Shown one piece after another: positions 38,177-46,738 of a stretch of 64,000 bases of DNA. Positions within the stretch are counted from its first letter, which is position 1. Every line of letters starts with the position of its first letter. A model generated the notes under the pieces. The model was not told the origin of the DNA, searched no databases, and saw nothing but the letters and a program-made list of their open reading frames with translations. Source of the stretch: Methyloceanibacter methanicus (lineage in GTDB: Bacteria > Pseudomonadota > Alphaproteobacteria > Rhizobiales > Methyloligellaceae). The DNA is taken from assembly GCF_001723285.1 (NCBI RefSeq), contig NZ_LPWG01000012.1, positions 186,001 to 250,000 of the forward strand, in the 5' to 3' direction. The position numbers and the translations under genes are program-made.

Positions 38177-39085
38177 ATGCCAGAACTGAAAGTCAAAGGC
38201 GTCACCATTGTCGAGACGTTCGCGGAAGCCTTCCCGATGGTGGGGACGCGCGTCATCATCACCGCGCCGACCGCCGAATGGGCGATGATTTCCGCGCGCA
38301 CCATGACCGGGTTCGCGACTTCGGTGATCGCGTGCGGCGCCGAAGCCGGGATCGAACGGGTCGTGCCGAGATCCGAAACGCCCGACGGGCGACCCGGCGT
38401 TGCGGTGCTGCTGTTCACCATGGACGTGGACAAGCTCCAGACCCAGCTGCGCAATCGGGTGGGCCAATGCGTCCTGACCAGTCCGGGGTCGGCCTGCTAT
38501 GCGGGGCTCGAGGGCGAGAAGACGCTGAAGCTCGGCGCGTCCTTGCGCTTCTTCGGCGACGGCTGGCAGATGTCGAAAGTCATCGGCGGACGGCGCTACT
38601 GGCGCATTCCCGTCATGGGCGGCGAGTTCGTCTGCGAAGAGAAGACCGGTTTGACGACGAAGGCCGTGGGCGGCGGCAACCTTCTCGTGATCGGCAAGTC
38701 CCACAGCGCCGTGCTGGCCGCCTGCACGCGGGCGGTCAAGGCCATGGCGGAGGTTCGGGACGTCATCACGCCGTTCCCGGGCGGCATCGTGCGCTCCGGC
38801 TCGAAAGTGGCTTCGAAATACGCCGGCCAGATCGCCTCGACCAATCACGCCTATGCGCCCGGCCTCAAATGGCACGCGGATTCGGAGCTGCCGCCGAGCG
38901 CTGAAGCCGTGCTCGAGATCGTAATCGACGGCCTGACGGCCGATGCCATTCACGAGGCCATGCATGAGGGCATCCACGCGATCGCCAAGGGCGGGGCGCG
39001 GGAAGGCGTCACGCATATCACGGCCGGAAATTACGGCGGCAACCTCGGGCCCCATCACTTCCACCTTAAGGAGATTGTCGGGTGA
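38177..39085 (+). CDS. fhcD: Formylmethanofuran:H4MPT formyltransferase subunit
   Basis: 302 aa FhcD/Ftr, which moves the formyl group between H4MPT and the methanofuran analogue. Family segments are VETFAEAFPMVGTRVIITA, ARTMTGFATSVIACGAEAGI, CVLTSPGSACYAGL, KWHADSELPPSAEAVLEIVIDGL and THITAGNYGGNLGPHHFHL at the C-terminus. The ATG follows the fhcA stop by one base and its own stop overlaps the fhcC start. Confidence 0.97.
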   Translation: MPELKVKGVTIVETFAEAFPMVGTRVIITAPTAEWAMISARTMTGFATSVIACGAEAGIERVVPRSETPDGRPGVAVLLFTMDVDKLQTQLRNRVGQCVLTSPGSACYAGLEGEKTLKLGASLRFFGDGWQMSKVIGGRRYWRIPVMGGEFVCEEKTGLTTKAVGGGNLLVIGKSHSAVLAACTRAVKAMAEVRDVITPFPGGIVRSGSKVASKYAGQIASTNHAYAPGLKWHADSELPPSAEAVLEIVIDGLTADAIHEAMHEGIHAIAKGGAREGVTHITAGNYGGNLGPHHFHLKEIVG

Positions 39086-39885
39086 GCGCGCTTTGTTTCG
39101 AGCTCAAGAGACGGACTGAGCAGCGGCTTGATCTGTCGCCGTTGGTGCCGGCGCGCCTGGACGGTCTGAACCGCAAAGAGATCGAGTCGCTGTCGATCGC
39201 CACGACGCGCGAGGCGCTCACCGTCGGCGATGCCTTCAAGGTGAAGGGCAGGGACGTCCAGACCCTGCACTTCGTCGGCACCGACGATCGCTGCGACAAG
39301 ATCGGCGCCAAGCTGAAGGGCGGCGAGATCGTGGTCGAGGGCGATGCGGGCATGTTGCTCGGCGTGCAGATGAAGCGCGGCAAGATCGCGGTCGAGGGCA
39401 GCGCGGGCGTGTCCGTGGGCGCAGCATGGCCGGCGGCGAAATCAGCGTCCGGCGTCATGTGGGCGACCAGGCCGGCGGCGTCGCGTTCGGCGAGACATTC
39501 GGCATGAGGGGCGGGTTCATCTCCATCGGCGGCGATGCCGGCGCCCTTGTCGGCGAGCGGTTGCGCCGCGGGCTCATCGTGGTCGGCGGCAAGGCGGGCG
39601 ACTACGCAGGCGGCCGTATGATCGCCGGCACCGTTCTGCTCCGGGGGCGGCGCCGGCCGCTACGCGGGCTACGGCAACCGGCGCGGCAGTTTGATCTTGG
39701 CCGACAAGCCGCGGCACCTCCTGCCCACCTATGTGGACAGCGGCGTGATGGAGTTCGACTATTTGCGCCTCCTGGAAACGTGGCTGCGCGGCCAAGGCAT
39801 GCGGATTCGCCTCGGCGCCCGCGCGCGCCGGCTCATGGGCGACATGGCCGTTCTGGGCAAAGGGGAAATGCTGATCCTCGACTGA
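39082..39885 (+). CDS. fhcC: Formyltransferase/hydrolase complex subunit C (two compensating frameshifts)
   Basis: FhcC, the beta-helix subunit related to FmdC/GltB C-terminal repeats, about 267 aa once repaired. The GXXGXXXG-like repeats run through three frames. These are GGEIVVEGDAGMLLGVQMKRGKIAVEGSAG, then GEISVRRHVGDQAGGVAFG with FISIGGDAGALVGERLRRG, then SLILADKPRHLLPTYVDSGVMEFDYLRLL. One base is missing at about 39418-39425, and one extra G lies in the five-G run at 39643-39647. The two errors cancel, so the stop at 39883-39885 is in the restored frame. The start overlaps the fhcD stop. Confidence 0.88.
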
Positions 39886-39983
39886 CGCGAGGCGGCAGGC
39901 ACTCACGAGCCGCACTTGACGCCGGATCGGGGCTTCTCCTTTATGCTTGAGGTTTCAAGCTCTTTCGCCTCGCGCATTGAATA

Positions 39984-41806
39984 ATGACGTCTTCGCCCTT
40001 TGTCCTTCTCGACGACAGCCTTACCTCCGGTGAGCGCAGCCTGCTGTTCGAATCGGCGGAAGAGATCGTCCGCGTCGACCGGCCGGAGGACGTGGAGGCC
40101 GGGCTTCAGCGCATTTCCGATGGGCTCGCGCGGGGTCTCCATGCCGCCGGCTTCTTCGCCTACGAGCTGGGCTATTGCCTGGAACCGAAATTGGCGGGAC
40201 TGCTCCCCGAGAAGCGCGCGGTGCCGCTGTTCTGGGTGGGGCTCTACGGCCAAGCCCGGAGAATGGGCGACGAGGCGGTCCGGCACTGGCTCGACGCGCG
40301 GGGCGGGGCGGGGCACGCGAAAATCTCGAACCTGACGCTGTCCTGGAGCCGCGAGGCGTATGGGCGCGCCTTCCGGGCAGTCCAGGACTACATCGCGGCC
40401 GGCGACGTCTACCAGATCAATCTCACGCAGAAATATCTGTTCGACTTCGAGGGTGACCCCACAGCGCTCTACGCCGGCCTAAGACGGAGACAGCGGGTGG
40501 CCTATGGCGCTCTGATGGAAATGCCGGAGCTGTCCGTGCTCTCGCTCTCGCCCGAGCTGTTCTTCCGGCGCGAGGATCAGCAACTCAGCACGCGGCCCAT
40601 GAAGGGCACCGCGCCACGGGCCGGACGCCGCGCGAGGATGCGCGGCTCAAGACCTGGCTCGCCATGGACGAGAAGCAGCGTGCGGAGAACCTGATGATCG
40701 TGGATCTCCTGCGCAACGATCTCGCCCGCGTGTCGCGGATTGGTTCGGTGGAGGTGACGGACCTGTTCACGGTCGAGACCTATCGCACCGTGCATCAGAT
40801 GACGTCTGGAATTACCTCGGAGCTGCGCTCGGACATGGAGCTCGCCGACATGCTCCGGGCCCTGTTTCCGTGCGGGTCCATCACCGGCGCGCCGAAGGTC
40901 CGGGCGATGGAGATCATCCGCGAATTGGAGAAGGAGCCTCGGGGCATTTACACCGGGGCCATCGGCACCATCGCGCCCTCGGGGGAATGCCAGTTCAACG
41001 TCGCGATCCGTACGGCGGTGCTGTCGGGCGGACGCGGCGAAATGGGCATCGGCGGCGGCATCGTCGCCGACTCGAAGGAAGACTCCGAATACGCCGAATG
41101 CCTCCTAAAGGCCCAGTTCCTCACGGAGTCCGTCGGCCCGTTCGAACTCATCGAGACGCTGCGCTGGCAGAGCGAGCGCGGCTACCACCTGCTGGAGCGC
41201 CACCTCATGCGCCTTCAGGCCTCTGCCGCTCATTTCGGCTATCCCTTTTCGCGCGACGCCGTCCTTGCGGCGCTGGACGCGGAGGCCGCAACGATCGAGG
41301 CGCCCGTGGCCATGGTCCGGCTCCTCCTGTTCGAGGATGGGACCGTCACGGTCAGCGCGCGGGAGATCGCGTTGCCGACCAAGGATACGGTCTGGCGCTT
41401 CGTCATCTCGGACCTGCGCGTCGACGAGAAGGATCCCTTCTTCTATCACAAGACCACGCGGCGGCAGTTCTACGACCGGGAGATGGAGCGGCAGAAGGAC
41501 CTCACGGGCTGCGACGAGGTCGTGTTCCTCAACATGCGCGGAGAATTGACGGAAGGGACGCGGACCAATCTGTTCGTCGAACGGGACGGACGTTTGTTCA
41601 CGCCCGCGCTCTCCTGCGGGCTCCTGCCCGGGACGCTGCGGGAGGAACTGCTCGACTTGCCGCGGGCGGCCGCGAGCGAAGCGGTTCTGACGGAGGCCGA
41701 CTTAAGGGACGCGGACCGCCTCTATCTCGGCAACTCGGTCCGCGGTCTCGTTCGGGCCGAGCTGTTGCAGGCGGCCGGCAGTCCCAAACCGGCACTTGCG
41801 GACTGA
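39984..41806 (+). CDS. pabB: Fused aminodeoxychorismate synthase I / aminodeoxychorismate lyase (frameshift)
   Basis: About 607 aa after repair. The N-terminal PabB part (chorismate-binding) contains AAGFFAYELGYCLEP, VYQINLTQKYLFDFEGD, STRPMKGTAPR, then NLMIVDLLRNDLARV and GSITGAPKVRAMEIIRELE. The C-terminal PabC part is a PLP fold-type IV lyase: HLLERHLMRLQASAAHFGYPF, FLNMRGELTEGTRTNLFVE and GLLPGTLREELL. Together they make 4-aminobenzoate, needed for folate and as the arylamine in H4MPT. One G is missing at 40619-40621 between GTAPR and the TPREDARLKTW segment. It is downstream of fhcC by about 100 bases. Confidence 0.9.
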
Positions 41807-41816
41807 CGCCGAAACG

Positions 41817-41833
41817 GCCCCCGCCGGGGGCCG
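41817..41833 (+). terminator. GC-rich hairpin after pabB
   Basis: Perfect 7-bp inverted repeat GGCCCCC-GCC-GGGGGCC ten bases after the pabB-pabC stop. There is no T run after it, so it would be a weak intrinsic terminator or an RNA 3'-end stabiliser. Confidence 0.4.
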
Positions 41834-41851
41834 GAAGACGCCAAATGACGC

Positions 41852-41885
41852 GAAAAGAAAATGCCCAGATCCGAAGACCTGGGCA
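41852..41885 (-). terminator. Rho-independent terminator of the phasin-like gene
   Basis: On the minus strand TGCCCAG ... CTGGGCA (stem 41879-41885 with 41862-41868) is followed by TTTTCTTTT. It lies 42 bases after the stop of the phasin-like gene. Confidence 0.8.
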
Positions 41886-41927
41886 CTCTCCCGGTGTGCG
41901 CTCTGCGAAGAAATCCCCATACAGAGC

Positions 41928-42488
41928 TTAAGACGGCTGATTTTCGGTCGTCTTGGACGTCTCGTTTTCAGCGGTTTCCTTGGGCTTGTCCGATTGCACC
42001 TTCTCGGCGGCCTTGCCGAACGAGGCGGCGATCTCCGACCAGGCCCGCAAGAATCCCTGGCCCACTTCCTGGGCGCCTTGGCGGAGCGGTTCGGCCCGGT
42101 CCCAGAGCTCGCGGGCCTTGTCCTTAGCCATCTCGGCGGACTTCTTGCCGGTCTCGGTCAGGGTAGCTTGGGTCTGGCCGGCTTGCTCGACGGCGAGCTT
42201 TTGCAGAGTCTCCATCTGGGTGGCCGTCGTATTGCGATAGGCATGAGCGCGGCTGAGCACGTCCTGAAAGCGCAGTTCCATGTTGCCGAGGACGGTTTCG
42301 CCGAGGGCGCCGGCGTGTTCGCGCAGGGACCTGACCTGATCGCCGAGCGTTTCCAGCTCGCGCTGCAGATCGTCCCATTCCTTGTCGGCCTGTACGGTCA
42401 TCTCGGCATCGGTCTTGGTTTTGTCGTCGGTCTTGGCTGTCTGGTCTGTCATTTGAGTCTGCTCAGTCTCTTGGAGATCATCGGTCAT
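41928..42488 (-). CDS. Phasin-like amphipathic helical protein
   Basis: 186 aa acidic, almost entirely helical protein with no cysteine. The first 35 residues are Thr/Asp/Gln-rich and likely disordered. The middle has long amphipathic helices (WDDLQRELETLGDQVRSLREHAGAL; ATQMETLQKLAVEQAGQTQATLTE) resembling phasins, which coat polyhydroxyalkanoate granules. The phasin label is by composition and helix pattern only, and no PHA genes are adjacent. A membrane-less coiled-coil protein of another role is possible. It has its own terminator. Confidence 0.6.
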   Translation of the reverse strand: MTDDLQETEQTQMTDQTAKTDDKTKTDAEMTVQADKEWDDLQRELETLGDQVRSLREHAGALGETVLGNMELRFQDVLSRAHAYRNTTATQMETLQKLAVEQAGQTQATLTETGKKSAEMAKDKARELWDRAEPLRQGAQEVGQGFLRAWSEIAASFGKAAEKVQSDKPKETAENETSKTTENQPS

Positions 42489-42867
42489 GGCGGGTCTCTT
42501 GAGGCTTGGACGAAGAATCGAGGTTCAGTTTGGTCGTAGCGCAATCAAGTGACGATAGGACAATTCCCCGCAATTCCTTGTGCCGGGGGCCGACTCGGCC
42601 TTTACAGCGATGGGTCCTGTCGCGAAGCGGCGGGCCGGGCGCTGAAGCCGGGCGCGTACGGAGCCTCCAGGGTGCTTCGAATGAGGCTTACACATTTGGT
42701 CTGTGGGGGCGGACATCAAGAGGGGCCGCAACTTTTGATTTGAAGCGGGCCTATCGTAGCCTGGGATTGATCGGGAAGCGTGGGCGAACGGACGTGACGC
42801 CGGCAAAGGCGCGCCGCGGCGCGTGGCGGCAACGGCAGCCGAGATCGCGAACCAGTGCAGGGGACCA
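42489..42867. other. Intergenic region between phasin-like gene and AEC transporter
   Basis: The 379-base gap between two divergent genes must hold both promoters. I find no credible open frame, RNA gene or strong inverted repeat in it. The short frames present have poor start sites and no recognisable protein features. Confidence 0.5.
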
Positions 42868-43872
42868 ATGCTAGGACAGATTCTGAGCGCGCTGCTGCCG
42901 GCGATTATCACCATCATGCTCGGCTATTTCGCGGCGTGGCATCACGACTTCTCCAAGAGCGAGGTGCCGACGCTCAATCGCATGGTGATGACTTACGCCT
43001 TGCCGCTGGCCCTGTTCGTCGGCGTCTTCAGCGCCGGGCGCGAGGACCTGCTCGCCGCGACGCCCCTCATTTTGTTCCTGCTGCTGGCAATGGTCGGCAC
43101 CTATGGCGCGGTTCTCGCGATCGCGATGTTCGGCTTCCACCATCCGCCGGGCTTGAGCGCCCTGCGGGCGTTGATGGCGTCCGCGCCGAGCACGGCCTTC
43201 GTCGGCGTCCCGGTGCTGGGCTACCTCTATGGCCCGACAGGCAATATCCCGATCGCCGCGGGCGGCATCATCATCGTGATCTTCCTGCTGCCGGCGACCC
43301 TCGTGCTGCTGGGGCTCGACGCCGCCCGAAGCAACGCCACCACCGAACCCGCCGCCGGAAGCCCGGCCAAGGTGCCCCAGCAAGCGGCGCCCCAGCAAGC
43401 GGCGCCCCGGCAAGAGGCCGGTATCGCACGAACGCTTCTCGGCTCGCTGAAGCAGCCGATCGTCTGGTTGCCGGGCGCGGGGTTCGTCCTGGTCCTGCTG
43501 GGCCTCGATCTGCCGGAGGTCGTGGACCACTCGATGTCGCTCCTCGGGCACGCCTCCTCCGGTGTCGCTCTGTTCGCCTCCGGGATCATCCTCGCAAGCT
43601 ACAAGGTCACCGTGACCTGGCCCGTGGCCATCCTCGTTTTCATCAAGAACGTCTTGCAGCCCGCCGTCGTTTGTCTCGGCATGCTGGCGCTCGGTTATGG
43701 CCAGCCCCTTCTGGGCCAGACCGTCGTCACGACGGCGTTGCCGGCGGTCGCGCTCGTGGTGATGCTCGCGGTGCAGTACCGTACGGCCATCCCGGAAGCC
43801 GCATCCGCGCTTCTGATCAGCACGTTCGGTTCGCTGCTCACCATCAGCCTCTTCATCTGGCTGGTGACCTAG
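42868..43872 (+). CDS. AEC (auxin efflux carrier) family transporter
   Basis: 334 aa inner-membrane protein with about ten hydrophobic segments in two halves, as in the AEC/bile-arsenite-riboflavin superfamily. The first half reads LLPAIITIMLGYFAAWHHDF and NRMVMTYALPLALFVGVF; the second ASSGVALFASGIILASYKVT and TTALPAVALVVMLAVQYRT. A cytoplasmic linker carries a small tandem repeat (QQAAPQQAAPRQ). Members export or import dicarboxylates such as malonate or auxin; the substrate here is unknown. The ATG at 42868 follows CAGGGGA. Confidence 0.88.
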   Translation: MLGQILSALLPAIITIMLGYFAAWHHDFSKSEVPTLNRMVMTYALPLALFVGVFSAGREDLLAATPLILFLLLAMVGTYGAVLAIAMFGFHHPPGLSALRALMASAPSTAFVGVPVLGYLYGPTGNIPIAAGGIIIVIFLLPATLVLLGLDAARSNATTEPAAGSPAKVPQQAAPQQAAPRQEAGIARTLLGSLKQPIVWLPGAGFVLVLLGLDLPEVVDHSMSLLGHASSGVALFASGIILASYKVTVTWPVAILVFIKNVLQPAVVCLGMLALGYGQPLLGQTVVTTALPAVALVVMLAVQYRTAIPEAASALLISTFGSLLTISLFIWLVT

Positions 43873-43917
43873 GGGGAGGGCCGTCGGGAAACGGCTGTCG
43901 TGAAGGTCAGGAAGCCC

Positions 43918-44472
43918 TCAGCCGCCGCGCGAGCCGGCGGAAGCCGGGCCCGCCAGCTCCGGCTCGGCCTCGTCGGTCTCGTCCAGATGCAGGGTTTCGG
44001 CGATGCGGCGGCGGGCGCGATTGACGCGGCTCTTGATCGTGCCAACGGCGCATCCGGAAATCTCGGCGGCTTCCTCGTAGGAAAATCCCGCCGCGCCGAC
44101 CAGAACCAGCGCTTCACGCTGATCGTCTGGAAGCTCCGATAAGGCTTCCCGAAAGTCTTGCATGTCCATATGGCCGTGTTGCTCGGGGCTGGAGGAGAGC
44201 TTGGCGGCATAGGCGCCATCGACGTCCTCGACCTCGCGCTTCTTCTTGCGGCGTTCGGAGAAGTAGGTGTTCCGGAGGATGGTGAAGAGCCAGGCCTTGA
44301 GGTTCGTTCCCTCCTCGAACGAATCCAGATTGTTCCACGCCTTGAACAACGTTTCCTGCACGAGATCGTCGGCGCGCTCGCGGTCCCCGCAGAGCGACAC
44401 GCCGAAGGCCCGGAGGTTACCGATTTGAGCCACGAGTTCGTCCCGCAGGCCCGGTGAAACGGTTCGGGGCAA
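43918..44472 (-). CDS. ecfG: ECF sigma factor EcfG (general stress response)
   Basis: 184 aa ECF15-type sigma factor. Region 2 shows NLRAFGVSLCGDRERADDLVQETLFKAWNNLDSFEEGTNLKAWLFTILRNTYFSERRKKKRE. Region 4 has LSELPDDQREALVLVGAAGFSYEEAAEISGCAVGTIKSRVNRARRRI. It drives general stress genes and is held inactive by NepR. The start is TTG 44472 behind a GGAG box. It lies just after nepR on the same strand, with phyR divergent, the standard alphaproteobacterial arrangement. Confidence 0.95.
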   Translation of the reverse strand: MPRTVSPGLRDELVAQIGNLRAFGVSLCGDRERADDLVQETLFKAWNNLDSFEEGTNLKAWLFTILRNTYFSERRKKKREVEDVDGAYAAKLSSSPEQHGHMDMQDFREALSELPDDQREALVLVGAAGFSYEEAAEISGCAVGTIKSRVNRARRRIAETLHLDETDEAEPELAGPASAGSRGG

Positions 44473-44473
44473 A

Positions 44474-44716
44474 TCAATTCTCTCCGCTGTCGTCGAGATC
44501 CTTGAGAAGTCTCAGCAGGTGCTCGGGAACCGGTTCGTCGGCGACGGAGTCGAACATGGCTCGAACCTGCCGGCCGATATGGGCTTGGAGGGCGGGTGAC
44601 ATCGTTGCTTCCGTCTTGCCAGCAGGGCCGGCCGTTCCGCCGTCCTGTTGCTCGGTGCTCTTACTGGCGTCGACAGCCATGCGCCTGTGAGCCTTGTCCT
44701 TGTCGTCTTCGGTCAC
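44474..44716 (-). CDS. nepR: Anti-sigma factor NepR
   Basis: 80 aa NepR. The conserved helix pair SPALQAHIGRQVRAMFDSVADEPVPEHLLRLLKDLDD is clear, with a disordered hydrophilic N-terminus. It binds EcfG in unstressed cells and is titrated by phosphorylated PhyR. The start is GTG 44716 with AAGGA seven bases upstream. It is transcribed with ecfG from an EcfG-type promoter at 44787-44811. Confidence 0.94.
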   Translation of the reverse strand: MTEDDKDKAHRRMAVDASKSTEQQDGGTAGPAGKTEATMSPALQAHIGRQVRAMFDSVADEPVPEHLLRLLKDLDDSGEN

Positions 44717-44786
44717 AACGGTTCCTTATCGGTCGGATCAGCGCGCCGATTGTAACCGATAACCGCTTTGTCTTCTGCACCGTAAA

Positions 44787-44811
44787 AACCCGCGATCCTT
44801 CAATCGGTTCC
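44787..44811 (-). promoter_or_regulatory. EcfG-dependent promoter of nepR-ecfG
   Basis: Read on the minus strand, GGAAC, then 17 bases, then GTTTT fits the EcfG promoter pattern GGAAC-N16/17-(C)GTT. It lies about 70 bases upstream of nepR, consistent with the known autoregulation of the nepR-ecfG operon. Confidence 0.75.
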
Positions 44812-44954
44812 GGAGCCAAGCGGGTTTTGTGGAAGTTTCGGTCCAGCTTTGTGCGCGATCGGGCACGCGCGCATTGTTTCTTTCGTCCCTCTATGTGAGA
44901 CAATGGGGCCGTCGACCGACTAATGTCTCTTGCTCTTTGGGGGAGCCCCGTTCC

Positions 44955-45746
44955 ATGCAGCTGTCTCAGACCATCGCGCCGCATCTGCCCTTGCTGAGGC
45001 GTTTTGCGCGTGCCCTTGCGGGCTCCCAGAGTGCGGGAGACGCCTATGTCGCGGCGACGCTACAGGTCCTGGCCGAGGATCCGTCCTTGTTCGAAGCCAG
45101 TCTCGACCCCCGGGTCGCGCTCTACCGCACCTTCGTCAGCATGTGGAACTCCGTCGGCCTCAACTTGAAGACGGAGGTTTTCGACCGGGGGGACACGCCG
45201 GTCGACCGGCAGCTGGAGCAAATCACCCCTTTGGCCCGCCAAGCCTTCGTCCTGAGCTCGGTGGAGGGGTTCTCGGTCGACGAGACGGCAGAAATCCTCA
45301 ATACCACCCCCAGCAACGTTCAGGCGCTGCTCGACGACGCAGGCCGCGAGATCGCTGCGCAGGTGGCGACCGAGGTGCTCATCATCGAGGACGAGCCGAT
45401 GATCGCCATGGATCTGGAAGCCATCGTCGAAGGGCTCGGGCACCAGGTTGCCGGCCTCGCCCGGACCCATGCCGAGGCGGTCGATGCCGCCAAGAGCAAG
45501 ACGCCGGGGCTGGTTCTCGCCGATATCCAGCTCGCGGACGGAAGTTCCGGTCTCGATGCGGTCAATGAGATTCTGGGTTCGTTCGAAGTGCCTGTGATCT
45601 TCATCACGGCCTATCCGGACCGTCTGCTCACGGGCGAACGGCCCGAACCGGCATTCCTGATCACCAAGCCGTATCAGCCGGATACGGTGAAGGCGATCGT
45701 CTCCCAGGCCCTGTTCTTCGAACAGCACGCCAAGCGCAAGAGCTGA
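44955..45746 (+). CDS. phyR: Response regulator PhyR (EcfG-like plus receiver domain)
   Basis: 263 aa. The N-terminal half is a sigma-factor mimic (IAPHLPLLRRFARALAGSQSAGDAYVAATLQ and ARQAFVLSSVEGFSVDETAEILNTTPSNVQALL). The C-terminal receiver domain contains EVLIIEDEPMIAMDLEAIV, the phospho-acceptor aspartate in LVLADIQLADGSSG, and the KPYQPDTVKAIV end. Phosphorylated PhyR binds NepR and frees EcfG. The ATG at 44955 is preceded by GGGGGAG. It is divergent from nepR-ecfG. Confidence 0.96.
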   Translation: MQLSQTIAPHLPLLRRFARALAGSQSAGDAYVAATLQVLAEDPSLFEASLDPRVALYRTFVSMWNSVGLNLKTEVFDRGDTPVDRQLEQITPLARQAFVLSSVEGFSVDETAEILNTTPSNVQALLDDAGREIAAQVATEVLIIEDEPMIAMDLEAIVEGLGHQVAGLARTHAEAVDAAKSKTPGLVLADIQLADGSSGLDAVNEILGSFEVPVIFITAYPDRLLTGERPEPAFLITKPYQPDTVKAIVSQALFFEQHAKRKS

Positions 45747-45777
45747 TGGCCGCGCGGCAAATCCGTCGACAGCGGTC

Positions 45778-45932
45778 CTAGATTTTTTGGAAGAACATCA
45801 GCAGGAGCAGCAACAGGATGATCGCGCCCACAAGCCCGGATGGAAAGGCCCCCCAGCACGGCTATAGGGCCAGGCCGGCAGCACGGCGAGAAAAACCGCG
45901 ACCAGGATGATGAGGAGAACTGTTGGGCCCAT
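45778..45932 (-). CDS. DUF3309-like small membrane protein (frameshift)
   Basis: About 51 aa when repaired. ATG 45932 encodes MGPTVLLIILVAVFLAVLPAWPYS, and after one base is added in the six-C run at 45849-45854 the tail becomes FPSGLVGAIILLLLLLMFF before TAG. This is the DUF3309 pattern: two hydrophobic segments around a PxWPYS motif. Function unknown; such proteins are often stress-induced in alphaproteobacteria, which fits the position next to phyR. Confidence 0.75.
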
Positions 45933-46113
45933 TTTTGGCGACTCTGATCGTGGTTCTGTGCGGGGATCGTCCGGACAGGGCCGACCATAGACTATTCTTC
46001 GCGCTGCGCTAGGCTTCCACAGGTCGTGGCCGGGCGCCGCACTGGCGAAACCGATCGCCAGCCCCCACGTTCTGGTTGTGCATGTGCCGGTCACGGCGCG
46101 GGAGGGATTCGAA

Positions 46114-46461
46114 GTGAGCAGCCCACATCCCATTCTTGTCGTCGAAGACGAGTTTCTCATTGCGCTCGATATCGTGGCCGCGCTCGAAAACGCCGGCTTG
46201 GCCGTGGTGGGTCCTGCGAGCACGGTCAGCGATGCCCTCAACGCGATAAAGAGCGGCCCGTTGCGTGGCGCCTTGCTCGATGCGCATCTGGGGGGAGAGT
46301 CCGCAAGCCGGATCGCCGACGTCCTGACTTCGCGCGGACTGCCCTTCGCGTTCGTGAGCGGCTACGGGCGCGAGAGTCTGCCGCCCGCGCACAATGGAGC
46401 CCCCTTGGTCCGAAAACCGTTCACGGACCAAGAGATTCTGGCGGCGGTCGCCGGGTTTTGA
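46114..46461 (+). CDS. Single-domain response regulator
   Basis: 115 aa stand-alone receiver domain: HPILVVEDEFLIALDIVAALENAGL with the acidic pair, the phospho-acceptor in GALLDAHLGGES, the threonine-equivalent FVSGYG, and LVRKPFTDQEIL with the conserved Lys-Pro. There is no output domain. GTG at 46114 follows GGGAGGGA by six bases and is preferred over GTG 46078. The HWE kinase 280 bases downstream is a likely partner. Its place beside phyR suggests modulation of stress signalling (inference). Confidence 0.88.
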   Translation: MSSPHPILVVEDEFLIALDIVAALENAGLAVVGPASTVSDALNAIKSGPLRGALLDAHLGGESASRIADVLTSRGLPFAFVSGYGRESLPPAHNGAPLVRKPFTDQEILAAVAGF

Positions 46462-46499
46462 CACCGGCGCCGTGCAACAATTCGGGCAATACCGCGTTT

Positions 46500-46524
46500 G
46501 CCGTAAGCGGACACGGCTTACGGC
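46500..46524. repeat. Inverted repeat upstream of the UPF0391 gene
   Basis: Perfect 8-bp inverted repeat GCCGTAAG ... CTTACGGC with a nine-base spacer, 27 bases before the small membrane protein gene. There is no T run, so an operator or RNA hairpin in the leader is as likely as a terminator of the response regulator gene. Confidence 0.6.
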
Positions 46525-46551
46525 GCGCTCGAAGGGCAGGTGAGGTCGTAA

Positions 46552-46710
46552 ATGTTGCTGACTTGGGCGATTATCTTTGCGGTCGTGGCACTCGTCGCCG
46601 GCGTGTTCGGCTTTGGCGGCGTCGCGTCGGCCGCGGCCGGGGTCGCGCGGGTCTTGTTCTTCATCTTCCTGCTCGTGTTCTTGGTCACGCTGATCGCCGC
46701 GCTCGTCTGA
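46552..46710 (+). CDS. UPF0391/DUF1328 small membrane protein
   Basis: 52 aa, nearly all hydrophobic: MLLTWAIIFAVVALVAGVFG, a central GGVASAAAGVARVLF stretch, then FIFLLVFLVTLIAALV. This is the DUF1328 (UPF0391) family of two-helix inner-membrane proteins of unknown function, often under general stress control. It lies between the receiver and HWE kinase genes. Confidence 0.9.
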   Translation: MLLTWAIIFAVVALVAGVFGFGGVASAAAGVARVLFFIFLLVFLVTLIAALV

Positions 46711-46738
46711 GGATCGCGCACGCGGGGTGGGCGTCGCG

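Noticed and set aside
44829-44954. Upstream extension of phyR
   Set aside because: Overlaps the nepR promoter region and adds non-family residues; ATG 44955 has a good ribosome site.
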